A stretch of 33,592 nt of DNA from Candidatus Chloroploca mongolica (lineage in GTDB: Bacteria > Chloroflexota > Chloroflexia > Chloroflexales > Chloroflexaceae), in assembly GCF_004762035.2 (NCBI RefSeq), contig NZ_SIJK02000057.1, forward strand, positions 1 through 33,592, given 5' to 3'. Both the position numbers and the translations under genes were made by a program. Within the stretch, counting starts at the first letter, position 1, and each line of letters opens with the position of its first letter. This document shows positions 17,864 to 26,682 of this stretch, piece after piece. The notes under the pieces were generated by a model. The model did not search any database and had not been told where the DNA came from. It was given only the letters and a program-made list of their open reading frames with translations.

Positions 17864-19108
17864 ATGCGTTACCTTGCCCGCGTGGTCGGGCTTACTCTCG
17901 CTTTGCTTGTTGGTTTGACGACGTGCAGCACGTCTAGCAGAGACAGCCGAGAGCCATCGCTTTCGGGTTTTGTTGCTACGCCCTTACCTTCAGCACGGCT
18001 AGTGCCCACGATTCTACCTACGGTTACCCCTGAGTTTGAGGTTGGGGTTGGGGCTTCAACGACAAGCACTGATCCAGTGGCCCCCCCACTGGCTGCAGTG
18101 ACGACGCCGTCTTCGGCGCGGGCTCAACCGACACCTGACCTGATCGAACGTGCGGGTCAGATGGATGCCTATATGTCGGGTCTGGTCAACCAGGGCTTTA
18201 GCGGGGCAGTCCTGGTTGCCTACCAGGGCAATACGCTGATCAGTCGTGGGTACGGGTTGGCAAATCGTGAGGCCGGGATCGTGGCAACAAGTTCAACCCG
18301 TTTTCGGCTTGCTTCAGTGACCAAGCCGATCACGGCGCTTGCGGTTTTGCGCCTGGTGGCGGCGGGCAAGGTTCAACTTGAGGCGTCAATCTGCGCCTAC
18401 CTCGATCCGTGTCCCGCAACCTGGCAGGCGATCACCGTGGCTGATCTGTTGCGCCACAATTCGGGGATCCCCAACTACACCGATTTTGCCAGTTTTGCGA
18501 GTGTTGAACTTCAGCCTGCAACCCCCGAAGCGATCGTCGCACGTTTTCGCGATCTTCCCCTCAATTTCGTTCCGGGTTCAATGTACCATTATAGTAATTC
18601 GAACTATGTGTTACTCGGGTTGATTATCGAACGGGCTTCAGGCCAGACCTATGCTGACTTCCTGCAGAATGATCTCTTTACGCTGCTCGAGATGAGCAAT
18701 AGTGGTCTCGATCCAGGCGATTTCAGCCCGCTTGGAGGAACCCGAGGATATGCCGGGGGGGCGCTCGATATCCCCCTCGACGTTAGCAATCTCTTTGCCG
18801 CAGGCGATCTCTATGCCTCGGTGGAAGATCTGCATCGCCTGACCCGAGCGCTCTATGCGGGTTTGTTGCTGCCGCCTGAGTTGATGACGATGATGACAAC
18901 GCCACGGCATATGCGCTATGGAATGGGGTGGTTGATTGAACAACGTGGTGATCAGCGTCTTGTTTACCATCCTGGCTGGATGAGTGGCGCCAATACCTGG
19001 CTTGGGCATTACCCTGATACCGGGTTGACCATTGTCATCCTGAGCAATAATACGCAGATCAATCTGTTCCCCATTGCCGATGCACTGGCTGGTCTGGCGT
19101 TGAATTAG
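17864..19108 (+). CDS. Serine hydrolase of the beta-lactamase/class C penicillin-binding type, probable lipoprotein
   Basis: 414 residues. The N-terminus is an export signal with a hydrophobic core (LTLALLVGLTT) and a possible lipobox ending at Cys21 (LTTC, imperfect at -1). A low-complexity Pro/Thr/Ser linker follows to about residue 92, then a serine-hydrolase domain. The three active motifs are present: S151-V-T-K154, Y243-S-N245, and H369-P-G371 in place of the K-T-G box, as in AmpC-like esterases and DD-peptidases. This class includes esterases, D-peptidases and beta-lactamases; the substrate cannot be assigned. GGAG lies six bases before the ATG. It ends seven bases before the response regulator, so the kinase/regulator pair and this envelope enzyme likely form one operon. 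Confidence 0.87.
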   Translation: MRYLARVVGLTLALLVGLTTCSTSSRDSREPSLSGFVATPLPSARLVPTILPTVTPEFEVGVGASTTSTDPVAPPLAAVTTPSSARAQPTPDLIERAGQMDAYMSGLVNQGFSGAVLVAYQGNTLISRGYGLANREAGIVATSSTRFRLASVTKPITALAVLRLVAAGKVQLEASICAYLDPCPATWQAITVADLLRHNSGIPNYTDFASFASVELQPATPEAIVARFRDLPLNFVPGSMYHYSNSNYVLLGLIIERASGQTYADFLQNDLFTLLEMSNSGLDPGDFSPLGGTRGYAGGALDIPLDVSNLFAAGDLYASVEDLHRLTRALYAGLLLPPELMTMMTTPRHMRYGMGWLIEQRGDQRLVYHPGWMSGANTWLGHYPDTGLTIVILSNNTQINLFPIADALAGLALN

Positions 19109-19115
19109 GCCTGTT

Positions 19116-19808
19116 ATGCGTGAGACTGCGACGATTCTGGTTGTTGATGACGAGGCGAGTATTCGCACGATCGCTCGTGCTTATCTTGAGCAGGCGGGCT
19201 TTACCGTCGTGTGTGTTGATAACGGCCTCGCGGCACTCCAGGCGGCTCGGGATTATACCCCGGCGATGATTATCCTCGATCTCAATTTGCCCGGTATGGA
19301 TGGGATGGAGGTGGCTGCCCGGTTGCGTGAACATTCTGATGTCTTTATTTTGATGTTGACGGCACGCAGCGATGAGGCTGATCGGGTGGCCGGGTTGCGG
19401 ATTGGGGCCGATGATTATCTGACCAAACCCTTTAGCCCGCGCGAACTTGCGGCACGTGTCGAAGCGATCCTTCGTCGGCGACGGGGCGTGGTTGCCCCAA
19501 CCAATGAGTTGCGCTTCAAGCATGTGGTGGTTGACCCCGATAGCCGTGAAGCACGAGCGGGTGGTCAATTGCTCGATCTGAGCCCGACTGAATTCGATGT
19601 CTTAATGGCGCTCGCACGCCATCCAGGGCGGGCGCTCAGTCGTGAGCAACTGATCGATCTGGTCTGGGGCACCGATTTTTTTGGTACCGACCGGGTCGTT
19701 GATGTCTATGTTGGTCAGGTGCGCCGGAAGATTGAGGCAGTGACGGGACAGACGGTTATCGGCACAGTGCGAGGCATTGGCTATCGGTTTACCGACGAAC
19801 GCCTATGA
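19116..19808 (+). CDS. OmpR/PhoB-type response regulator
   Basis: 230 residues. The receiver domain has the acidic pair Asp11/Asp12, phospho-acceptor Asp55 in IILDLNLPGMDG, Thr82 and Lys104 (YLTKPF). The C-terminal part (about 130-228) is a winged-helix domain, with LLDLSPTEFDVLMALARHPG and DRVVDVYVGQVRRKIE typical of OmpR/PhoB. Phosphorylation by the adjacent kinase should let it bind direct repeats as a dimer. It starts seven bases after the serine hydrolase and overlaps the kinase by four bases (ATGA), a sign of translational coupling. The regulon is unknown; the upstream promoter with a poor -35 is a candidate. Confidence 0.95.
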   Translation: MRETATILVVDDEASIRTIARAYLEQAGFTVVCVDNGLAALQAARDYTPAMIILDLNLPGMDGMEVAARLREHSDVFILMLTARSDEADRVAGLRIGADDYLTKPFSPRELAARVEAILRRRRGVVAPTNELRFKHVVVDPDSREARAGGQLLDLSPTEFDVLMALARHPGRALSREQLIDLVWGTDFFGTDRVVDVYVGQVRRKIEAVTGQTVIGTVRGIGYRFTDERL

Positions 19809-20941
19809 AATTGTTGCGTCAGTTGCGTTGGCAACTCATCGCTGCCCAGATGCTGGTGGTCTTCGTTGGGGCGCTTATGCTTGGCGTAACAGCCGATCTG
19901 CTGGGCCAGCAGATCTTCCTCACCGATCTCCGCTCACTCACCACACAGCCCGGGGCACTCAATCCAGGTGACCTTGAAATGGCACTGGTTCAGAGTTTTC
20001 GCCAGGCGATTGCGAAATCACTCGCGCTTGCCGCAGTGACGGCGGCGGTCGTTGGCCTGGCCACGAGCCTGCTCTTGTTGCGCCAGATTCTGCGCCCGTT
20101 GCACGAGATTGCTACGAGCAGTAGCCGCATTGCCGATGGACGCTACGATGAGCGGGTCACGGTGCCAGCCAGTGATGAGTTGGCGATTGTTGCGACCAGT
20201 TTTAACCAGATGGCTGGAACCCTCGAACGGATCGAGCAGCAGCGCATTGCCTTGATTGGCAACGTTGCCCACGAGTTGCGTACCCCTCTCACTGGTCTCG
20301 AAGGCTATCTCGAAGGCTTGATTGACGGTGTCTTTCAGCCCGGCCCCGAAACATTTGCCGAGATGCAGCACGAAGTGCGGCGGCTCCGCAATCTTGTCGC
20401 TGACCTGCAGATCCTCTCGAATGTTGAGGCTGGTCAGGTTCATCTGCACATGAGTGAGCTTGAACTTGTTGCCGTTGTGCGCCGTATGGTCGAGCAACTG
20501 CGCCCCCAGACCCTGGCCGGTTGCCTTGAGATCAAGCTTAGCCCGGGGGTTGAACCAGTCTATGTTCAGGCTGATCAGGATCGGGTTGCTCAGATCTTGA
20601 TTAACCTGATTGGCAATGCGATCCGTTACACTCCCGAGGGGGGATGTGTCACAGTTGGGGTGAAGGTTGTCGGCCGTGTCGCTCAGGTGGAGGTCGTTGA
20701 CACGGGGATTGGTCTTGCCGCCGAGGATCTGGCGCTCATTTTCGAGCGTTTCTATCGTGTGGATCGCTCACGGGCGCGTGTCAGTGGTGGCAGTGGCATC
20801 GGCCTGACCATTTCGCGCCACCTTGCCTGGGCGATGGGGGGCGATATTACGGCGGCGAGTCCTGGGGTGGGCCAGGGAAGCACCTTCACTTTGAGTATGC
20901 CGCTCGCTCGATCACCGCGTGTGAGTCACGAGCAACGGTAG
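19805..20941 (+). CDS. Membrane sensor histidine kinase
   Basis: 378 residues. Two membrane helices (about 10-34 and 72-95) enclose a short extracytoplasmic loop of ~38 residues, too small for a typical sensor domain, so it may sense within or near the membrane. A HAMP linker follows (about 92-145), then HisKA with His156 in VAHELRTPLTGLEGYL, and HATPase_c with N box NLIGNAIRYTPEGG (267-280), G1 box DTGIGL (Asp299), F box IFERFYRVDRS and G2 box GGSGIGLTI. All motifs look intact. It shares an ATGA overlap with its response regulator, its probable partner. Confidence 0.95.
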   Translation: MKLLRQLRWQLIAAQMLVVFVGALMLGVTADLLGQQIFLTDLRSLTTQPGALNPGDLEMALVQSFRQAIAKSLALAAVTAAVVGLATSLLLLRQILRPLHEIATSSSRIADGRYDERVTVPASDELAIVATSFNQMAGTLERIEQQRIALIGNVAHELRTPLTGLEGYLEGLIDGVFQPGPETFAEMQHEVRRLRNLVADLQILSNVEAGQVHLHMSELELVAVVRRMVEQLRPQTLAGCLEIKLSPGVEPVYVQADQDRVAQILINLIGNAIRYTPEGGCVTVGVKVVGRVAQVEVVDTGIGLAAEDLALIFERFYRVDRSRARVSGGSGIGLTISRHLAWAMGGDITAASPGVGQGSTFTLSMPLARSPRVSHEQR

Positions 20942-20983
20942 ATCATGTGCTGCGTCGGGTGATATTCAGCTGGTTTGTGCATC

Positions 20984-21034
20984 CGCTGCACGCGCACCAG
21001 GGCCAGCCATGCTGGCCCTGGTGCGCGTGCAGCG
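20984..21034 (+). terminator. Terminator of the serine-hydrolase/two-component operon
   Basis: Arms 20984-21007 and 21011-21034 form 24 perfect pairs with a CAT loop, followed on the plus strand by TATTTCTT. It stands between the kinase and the convergent oxidoreductase. Confidence 0.85.
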
Positions 21035-21040
21035 TATTTC

Positions 21041-22774
21041 TTACTGATCAAGCAGGATCTGGGCTGCCAAATCTTCCTCGGCATGCGAGACAAAGGGAAT
21101 GCCAGGTGCGCCTGTGGCAAGCGTGGTGCGATAAAAACTGGTGAAGGTTCGTCCGCCACCGGCCAGGGTTGCCACATCATCAAATCCGTGTTGGCGCAGA
21201 ATGCGGTAGGCAAGATAGCTCCGGAAGCCAACCATGCAGTAGATGCGCATGGGCTTTGCATCGACAGGCCGCAACTCTTCGACCCGTGACCGCAGTTCGG
21301 TGAGCGGGATATTCACGGCTCCAGGGATGTGCCATTGGGCGTATTCCTGGGGGCCACGGACATCAAGAAAGACCGTTTCGGCTGATTGCTGCTCGTATTC
21401 GTCAGGATACCAGAAAGCGACATCGCCACGGAGCAGATTAGCGGCGAGGAAGCCGGCCATATTCACCGGATCTTTGGCTGAACCGTATGGCGGTGCATAG
21501 GCTAGCTCAAGCCGTTCAAGGTCAAAGACCGTCATTCCAGCACGAATCGCGGTTGCAAAGACATCAAGGCGTTTGTCTACGCCATCGTACCCGACGATCT
21601 GTGCCCCAAGGACGCGCCCATCTTCAGGGGCAAAGAGTAGTTTGATATGCATTGGGGCTGTGCCAGGGTAGTAACTCGCGTGACCGGCAGGATGCAAATA
21701 GACCTTGCGATACGCCCGCCCGAGGCGGCGCAGGGTCTTTTCAGAGGCTCCGGTGGCACCCCCGGTCATCGCAAAGATTTTGACCACGGCGGTACCCTGC
21801 GTCGTCGTATAGGTGCTATCGCGTCCGCAGATCTGATCGGCCACAATCCGTCCCTGGCGATTGGCTGGACCGGCGAGGGCGACCAGGGTTGGCTCGCCAG
21901 TGACGGTATCAATGACTTCGACCATATCGCCAGCGGCATAGATATGGGGATCACTGGTACGCATCGTAGCATCGACCTTGATGCCACCGGTCTTGCCCAA
22001 TGCTAGTCCGATCTGCTGGGCGAGGCTCGTGATCGGGCGGACACCAGCGGCCAAGACGACAAAATCGGCAACGAGGGTTTCGCCTGTACGCAGGGTCACG
22101 GCAATGCGTCCATCCACGTCGGCGCACGAGCTTGCAGCGGTACCCAGATGCAACGTAACGCCGTGAAGCTCCATGTGATAGCGCAGATCGGTAGCCATCT
22201 CGATATCCAGCAAAGGCATGACCTGATCCTGAAGTTCGATCAGATGCACGTCAAGTTGGCGTTCGCGCAGGGCCTCGGCGACCTCGACCCCGATGTAGCT
22301 ACCGCCGACAACAATGGCGCGTTCGGCCCCACCATCCACGATAGCCTTGATCGCATCCATATCAGGCATGCTGCGCAGGGTAAAGACGCGGGGATGATCG
22401 ATCCCGGGGACTGGTGGACGCAGCGGTGCGGCCCCTTGGGCTAGAACCAGAATGTCATACGCCTCGATATAACGTGAACCGCGCTGGTGATCGTGTACTT
22501 CTACCGTCTGGGCCTCGCGATCAATCGCAATGACTTCGTGTTCTGTGCGAACATCGAGATTGAGGGTTGCCCGCAGATGCTCGGGGGTTACAACGAGCAA
22601 CTGCTCGCGATCAGGGATAGCGCCACCAATATGATAGGGTAAGCCACAGTTGGCATACGAAACATAACGATCACGCTCAAGCACGACAATCGAAACTTCC
22701 TCATCCAGTCGACGCAGGCGCGCTGCCGCTGACATGCCAGCCGCAACTCCACCAATGATGACAACACGCTTCAT
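21041..22774 (-). CDS. cdr: CoA-disulfide/persulfide reductase with C-terminal rhodanese domain
   Basis: 577 residues. The N-terminal ~445 residues are a FAD- and NAD(P)H-binding oxidoreductase of the CoA-disulfide-reductase/NADH-oxidase type: dinucleotide motif IIGGVAAGMSAAARLRR, active Cys43 in SYANCGLPYHIGG, second nucleotide motif VVGGSYIGVEVAEAL, and IYAAGDMVE for FAD. The last ~110 residues are a rhodanese domain with active Cys513 in YCMVGFRSYLAYR. This fusion is known as CoADR-RHD or NADH-dependent persulfide reductase, which reduces CoA disulfide or persulfide for thiol redox balance or sulfur handling. AAGGA is five to six bases before the ATG. It is divergent from dps, fitting a stress-defence context. 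Exact substrate is inferred. Confidence 0.9.
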   Translation of the reverse strand: MKRVVIIGGVAAGMSAAARLRRLDEEVSIVVLERDRYVSYANCGLPYHIGGAIPDREQLLVVTPEHLRATLNLDVRTEHEVIAIDREAQTVEVHDHQRGSRYIEAYDILVLAQGAAPLRPPVPGIDHPRVFTLRSMPDMDAIKAIVDGGAERAIVVGGSYIGVEVAEALRERQLDVHLIELQDQVMPLLDIEMATDLRYHMELHGVTLHLGTAASSCADVDGRIAVTLRTGETLVADFVVLAAGVRPITSLAQQIGLALGKTGGIKVDATMRTSDPHIYAAGDMVEVIDTVTGEPTLVALAGPANRQGRIVADQICGRDSTYTTTQGTAVVKIFAMTGGATGASEKTLRRLGRAYRKVYLHPAGHASYYPGTAPMHIKLLFAPEDGRVLGAQIVGYDGVDKRLDVFATAIRAGMTVFDLERLELAYAPPYGSAKDPVNMAGFLAANLLRGDVAFWYPDEYEQQSAETVFLDVRGPQEYAQWHIPGAVNIPLTELRSRVEELRPVDAKPMRIYCMVGFRSYLAYRILRQHGFDDVATLAGGGRTFTSFYRTTLATGAPGIPFVSHAEEDLAAQILLDQ

Positions 22775-23214
22775 GACGTTCCTTAGATCTTAAATTCTTT
22801 GCTTCATAGCTGGGAATTTGGGGGCCGCAGGCTCTCAACAATCTTCGTTGGCACAAGAAGCCAGCGAAGAAGCCGAGTGTGGGGACTCTCTTCCCTCGCG
22901 ATCAGTCCGTTAGGACTGATCTCTAGCATAACAGACGCGATCAAGCCCCCTGACAGCATTTCAGTAGAGAAGGGTCAATTAGTAAGAAACGTTTAGCAAC
23001 CACAACTGAAGCATTGACCAATGCGCAACTTTTTGGTATTGTATGCGTAGTCCTCGTGTGGATAACTAAAAATCATACAACCAAGTTGTTTTCTCTTTAC
23101 CATTCGCCCGTTACGCGTTCGACCAATTTTGCATCATATCATGAGACCTGTTACCATGTTACCTAGGGCTTGGTCTTATCTGGGATTATCCCAGCAACAG
23201 AAGGAGACGGAACA
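22775..23214. other. 440-base divergent control region between the CoA-disulfide reductase and dps
   Basis: No credible gene is present. It holds an 8-bp hairpin, ATCAGTCC-GTTA-GGACTGAT (22901-22920), a short palindrome ACAAC-CAA-GTTGT (23077-23089), and CTGGGA-TTA-TCCCAG (23180-23194) just before the dps ribosome site. GGCTTCTT repeats on the minus strand close to 22857-22876. I see no convincing -35/-10 pair for either gene. Confidence 0.45.
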
Positions 23215-23721
23215 ATGACCACCAAAGCAATGGTGACCTCGACCATCGACATTGGGCTGAGTGCCTCGAATACGCAGGGGCTGATCAGCATTCTGAGCCG
23301 TGTGCTTGCCGACGAGCATGTGCTCTACATGCGTTTGCGCAACTACCACTGGAATGTGGTCGGCATGGCCTTTGGTCCGTTGCATGAAATGTTCCAGGAG
23401 CAGTACGAGGATCTGGCGAACGAGATTGACGATATTGCCGAGCGTATTCGTATGATCGGCGGCATTGCACCTGGCACGATGACCGAATTCCTGCAGCTTG
23501 CCACACTCACCGAGCGCCCGGGCGATCTGCCCAACGATGAGACAATGGTTGCTCATCTGGTCGCCGATCACGAGGCGATTATCCGCAACCTGCGGCGTGA
23601 TGTCCGTGCCTCTGATGAGCAGTACGATGACGTCGGCACGAGTGATTTCTTGACTGGTTTGATGGAGAAGCACGAGAAGATGGCCTGGTTGCTGCGTGCT
23701 CACATCGAGCAGCGTGGTTAG
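23215..23721 (+). CDS. dps: Dps, DNA-binding ferritin-like protein
   Basis: 168 residues. Dps forms a 12-subunit shell that oxidises Fe(II) with peroxide and stores iron, protecting DNA. The ferroxidase residues are in the right spacing: His45 (RNYHWNV), His57 (LHEMFQEQYEDL), Asp72 and Glu76 (NEIDDIAERI). The N-terminus (TKAMVTSTIDIGLSASNTQG) is short and not Lys-rich, so DNA binding is unproven. The ATG at 23215 has AAGGAG eight bases upstream; an upstream TTG at 23170 would put that site inside the coding sequence. It is divergent from the CoA-disulfide reductase and ends 10 bases before a terminator. Confidence 0.95.
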   Translation: MTTKAMVTSTIDIGLSASNTQGLISILSRVLADEHVLYMRLRNYHWNVVGMAFGPLHEMFQEQYEDLANEIDDIAERIRMIGGIAPGTMTEFLQLATLTERPGDLPNDETMVAHLVADHEAIIRNLRRDVRASDEQYDDVGTSDFLTGLMEKHEKMAWLLRAHIEQRG

Positions 23722-23731
23722 CATTGGATAC

Positions 23732-23778
23732 GGGCAAGCGAAAACCTGCCAGCAAAGCTGGCAGGTTTTCGCTTGCCC
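23732..23778. terminator. Bidirectional terminator between dps and the ABC ATPase
   Basis: Arms 23732-23753 and 23757-23778 form 22 perfect pairs with an AAA loop. The GC core CCTGCCAGC is flanked by AAAA on one side and TTTT on the other, so it can work on both strands. It ends one base before the stop of the convergent gene. Confidence 0.9.
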
Positions 23779-23779
23779 T

Positions 23780-24763
23780 TCAGTTTGTTCCGCCGTATGC
23801 CGAGCCTCTGGTAACCTGCATGAAGATGTCTTCAAGGTCATTCGTTTGACCGGCAAAGTGCGTAATCTGGACCCCGCCTCCAATCAAGTGCGTGAGTAGC
23901 GCACTGACGACGTGATCATCACCATCAAGATCAACTTGAAGTTGTGGGGGATGCTCGTCGGGCATCATGCGAACATCAAGCACATGGGGAAGGTCGCGTA
24001 CTAGGGCGGCGGCATGTTCCAGGCTGACGAGAGGTTCGGTGCCTTCGACTGGCAGCAGGTGGATTTCAAAGGTACGGTGTGGTTGCAGCGACCGCAGAAT
24101 GGTGTTGACATCACCCGACGTGATCAGCGTGCCACGTTCGATAATGCCAATGTGGGTACACATCTCGGCCAGTTCGGTCAAGATGTGGGAACTGATCATG
24201 ATCGTCTTGCCGAGGCGGCGCAATTCTTTGAGGAGTTCGCGTAGCTCGACGCGTGCCCGTGGATCGAGCCCGCTTGCCGGTTCATCAAGGATGAGCAGGG
24301 CCGGATCATGCAGCATCGTACGCGCTAGGCTCAACCGTTGCTTCATCCCCCGCGACAGACCCATCACGTCGGCCTGCTTTTTGTGGGTCAGGTCAACCAG
24401 TTCAAGCAGATCGTCAATCAGACGTGAACGACGTGCGGGATTGATCTCGTATGCTTCGGCAAAGAACTCCAGGTACTCGTGCGCTTGCATATTGTCGTAC
24501 ACGCCAAAAAAGTCGGGCATAAAGCCGACCTGGCGCCGTACCTCCAGCCGCTCACGCACCACCGAATGCCCCGCTACATACGCTTCACCCTCACTGGGAA
24601 GCAACAACGTCGTGAGAATGCGCATGGTGGTGGTTTTGCCTGCCCCATTCGGCCCAATGAAACCATACACCGCCCCCTGGGGAATGGTCAGGTTGAGATC
24701 ATGGAGGGCCACCATGTCTCCGTAGCGACGGGTGAGGGCATGTGTTTCGACGATGGCGCTCAT
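23780..24763 (-). CDS. ABC transporter ATP-binding protein
   Basis: 327 residues. A full ABC nucleotide-binding domain: Walker A GPNGAGKTT (37-45), the Q-loop region VGFMPDFFGVYDNM where the usual Gln is Pro, signature LSRGMKQRLSLA, Walker B LLILDEPASGLD and His switch SSHI. The ATPase is closest in type to the ABC-2 and GldA/NatA-like exporter subfamily, followed by an extra C-terminal domain (about 225-327). Its ATG overlaps the upstream gene's TGA (ATGA), so it is translationally coupled to the 635-residue membrane protein. No permease gene lies downstream; dps is convergent. It may work with that membrane protein or with a permease encoded elsewhere. Confidence 0.93.
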   Translation of the reverse strand: MSAIVETHALTRRYGDMVALHDLNLTIPQGAVYGFIGPNGAGKTTTMRILTTLLLPSEGEAYVAGHSVVRERLEVRRQVGFMPDFFGVYDNMQAHEYLEFFAEAYEINPARRSRLIDDLLELVDLTHKKQADVMGLSRGMKQRLSLARTMLHDPALLILDEPASGLDPRARVELRELLKELRRLGKTIMISSHILTELAEMCTHIGIIERGTLITSGDVNTILRSLQPHRTFEIHLLPVEGTEPLVSLEHAAALVRDLPHVLDVRMMPDEHPPQLQVDLDGDDHVVSALLTHLIGGGVQITHFAGQTNDLEDIFMQVTRGSAYGGTN

Positions 24764-26667
24764 GGGTGCTCCAGCCGAATCATATAGAGGGTTTCGCCCT
24801 GGTGTTGGGGCGTATGCCCGGGCAAGGTCACCTCAAGCAGTGACGCCTCTTGCCAGCCAAGCAAATAGATGCCATCATCAACTATGCCAGGGCTGGTGTT
24901 TTGCACAGGTGCGTTGAAGGGCATAAAGTTCCCAGAGCCAAAAAGGTTATTGAGAACCTGCCCGCGATTGATCATCGTACTGTTTTCTTGCCAGAAACCA
25001 AACGGAAAATTGCCTTGATCAAGCATAAGGTCGACTGCTACCTGTGTCCCAGCCCGCAGATCCCCAAGGCTCTGGGCTGATTCGCCATGCACGATCATCG
25101 CATCACGGAGATCGGTGTCAGTCACGGTGAGCTCACCATAGATGCGTCGGCGTTCCATCTGGAGCTTGCTCACGACGTCGGGCACCTCGTCAACCATCTG
25201 TTCAACCATCAGGGTGCGCAGCGACGACACATCAATGAGCAGATCTTCCATTCCTGCCGAAGCATCATCACGGGTTACCGGTACATTGTTGGCCTGAAAG
25301 CGCTCAAAGGTTGCGGGGGTGATCAGGGCCTGCGCGTCCACTTGAAGCTGGTAGCTCTGCCGTTGGGGTGAAAAAACCCCGAGAAAGACGGTGGCCTTGC
25401 CCTGCTGGTGCCCCTCAAAGCTCTGGACAAGCGCCAGTTGCGGGACAGTCGGGGCTGTACCGCGAATGAGCAGACTGATGCCATAGGAGGCTATCAGAAA
25501 GAGCACAATCAGGCCCGGAGTCGTAAACCATGCCAGATCAATGCGTCCGAGTTTGCGTAGCACAAGGAAATTGAGCGGGCCAATGATCACAATATAGAAC
25601 CCCATCAGCAGCAGCAGGATACCGGTGGAAGGGAACTGAAGCCCGGGGAGTTGCAGGGTATTCGCGAGTAGACTCTCGTTGCGCCAGCGAAAGCTCGCCG
25701 CAATAGGCATCTGAGGTTGCAGCGTGATAACTGCTTGCCAGAGTTCTGCTTCGCCACTCCACATCCGTGTGCTAGCAAGATCAAAAGCCGCAAAGATCAC
25801 CTGACCAACCCCGAGATGGTGGCTCACCAGAAGACCGGCGCGATCAAGCGGCTGAGCCCCGGGGCGGAACGTAACGCGGTTGGCACTGAAGTTGGGGAGT
25901 TCGCCAACGCTGGTCGCTTGCTGCACCAGGGCTGCCAGACTGGCCGCACTGACCCCGGCTTGCAATTCGCCGACGTTGACTGGCAAGAGATCATCGAGCC
26001 CTGGGACAGACTGCGACGCGGCTGCCCCGCCGCTCACAACCAGAACACCCCCAAGGTGAATCCACAAATCCAGCGCCTCACGTTGACGAGGGCTCAGGTC
26101 AGCCGTGACGAAATCATGCACAAAGATGATATTTATGCCTGAGAGCAGAGCGGGATCATCGGGCAACAGCGTCGGGTCGAGATGACTCACGATCGTCGTC
26201 GTATTAGGTGCAAAGGTTGCCGCAGCGAGGCTATTGAGCATCGAGCGATCACGACTAAGCACCCCGACCGTAATCTGGCTCTCGTTCAGGGGGACAAGAC
26301 TCACCCGGGTGCTTGTCAACGCCTCGCCATCAACGCTGAACGCAACGGTCGCGGCACGGGTCATCCCGGTTGTCATCACAGGCAAGCGCACCTGTTTCCG
26401 CGCCCCCTGGGGCAGATCAAGGCGATAGCGATAGAGCGCCTGATCATGGTTCGCGAAGCGCCACTCCAGAGTACCCTGAAGATCGGGGCCATCGTTGCTC
26501 ACCACAAGGCTGGTGGGAAACCAGTGACCGATGCGATAGTGTCCAGCCCCATCGAACCCGGCCAGCACCTCGATTCGCACCGGCGTCTCGTCCTGCGCGT
26601 GGGTCAACCGGGCAGGCACAAACAGCACCAGTAACGCAAACAGCACCAGCAAGCGCCAGTGTTTCAA
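24760..26667 (-). CDS. Signal-peptide-bearing membrane protein with GATase-like domain, ABC-associated
   Basis: 635 residues. It starts with TTG: GGGAG lies six bases before it. A signal peptide covers residues 1-24 (LLVLFALLVLFVPARLTHA). A beta-rich region (about 28-125) follows, then a segment (about 130-300) with IIFVHDFVTAD and LDLWIHLGGVLVVSGG like the class I glutamine-amidotransferase fold used by ABC-auxiliary proteins such as GldG. Two membrane helices lie near 347-370 and 380-401, with PLNFLVLRKLGRIDLAWF between them. A long outside domain (about 405-635) completes it. I recognise the general layout but no named family. It is 15 bases after the PH-domain gene and overlaps the ABC ATPase by four bases, so a physical partnership is likely. 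Confidence 0.75.
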   Translation of the reverse strand: MKHWRLLVLFALLVLFVPARLTHAQDETPVRIEVLAGFDGAGHYRIGHWFPTSLVVSNDGPDLQGTLEWRFANHDQALYRYRLDLPQGARKQVRLPVMTTGMTRAATVAFSVDGEALTSTRVSLVPLNESQITVGVLSRDRSMLNSLAAATFAPNTTTIVSHLDPTLLPDDPALLSGINIIFVHDFVTADLSPRQREALDLWIHLGGVLVVSGGAAASQSVPGLDDLLPVNVGELQAGVSAASLAALVQQATSVGELPNFSANRVTFRPGAQPLDRAGLLVSHHLGVGQVIFAAFDLASTRMWSGEAELWQAVITLQPQMPIAASFRWRNESLLANTLQLPGLQFPSTGILLLLMGFYIVIIGPLNFLVLRKLGRIDLAWFTTPGLIVLFLIASYGISLLIRGTAPTVPQLALVQSFEGHQQGKATVFLGVFSPQRQSYQLQVDAQALITPATFERFQANNVPVTRDDASAGMEDLLIDVSSLRTLMVEQMVDEVPDVVSKLQMERRRIYGELTVTDTDLRDAMIVHGESAQSLGDLRAGTQVAVDLMLDQGNFPFGFWQENSTMINRGQVLNNLFGSGNFMPFNAPVQNTSPGIVDDGIYLLGWQEASLLEVTLPGHTPQHQGETLYMIRLEHP

Positions 26668-26682
26668 GGGTGTCTCCCGGGC

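Noticed and set aside
22857-22876. Two GGCTTCTT copies on the minus strand
   Set aside because: Only two short copies; not enough for a regulator site or a repeat array.
22799-22996. Plus-strand frame of 65 codons upstream of dps
   Set aside because: It begins within the reductase leader, lacks a ribosome site and spans the hairpin at 22901-22920.
23176-23883. Minus-strand frame of 235 codons covering dps
   Set aside because: Antisense to a clear Dps gene and crosses the bidirectional terminator and the ABC ATPase 3' end.
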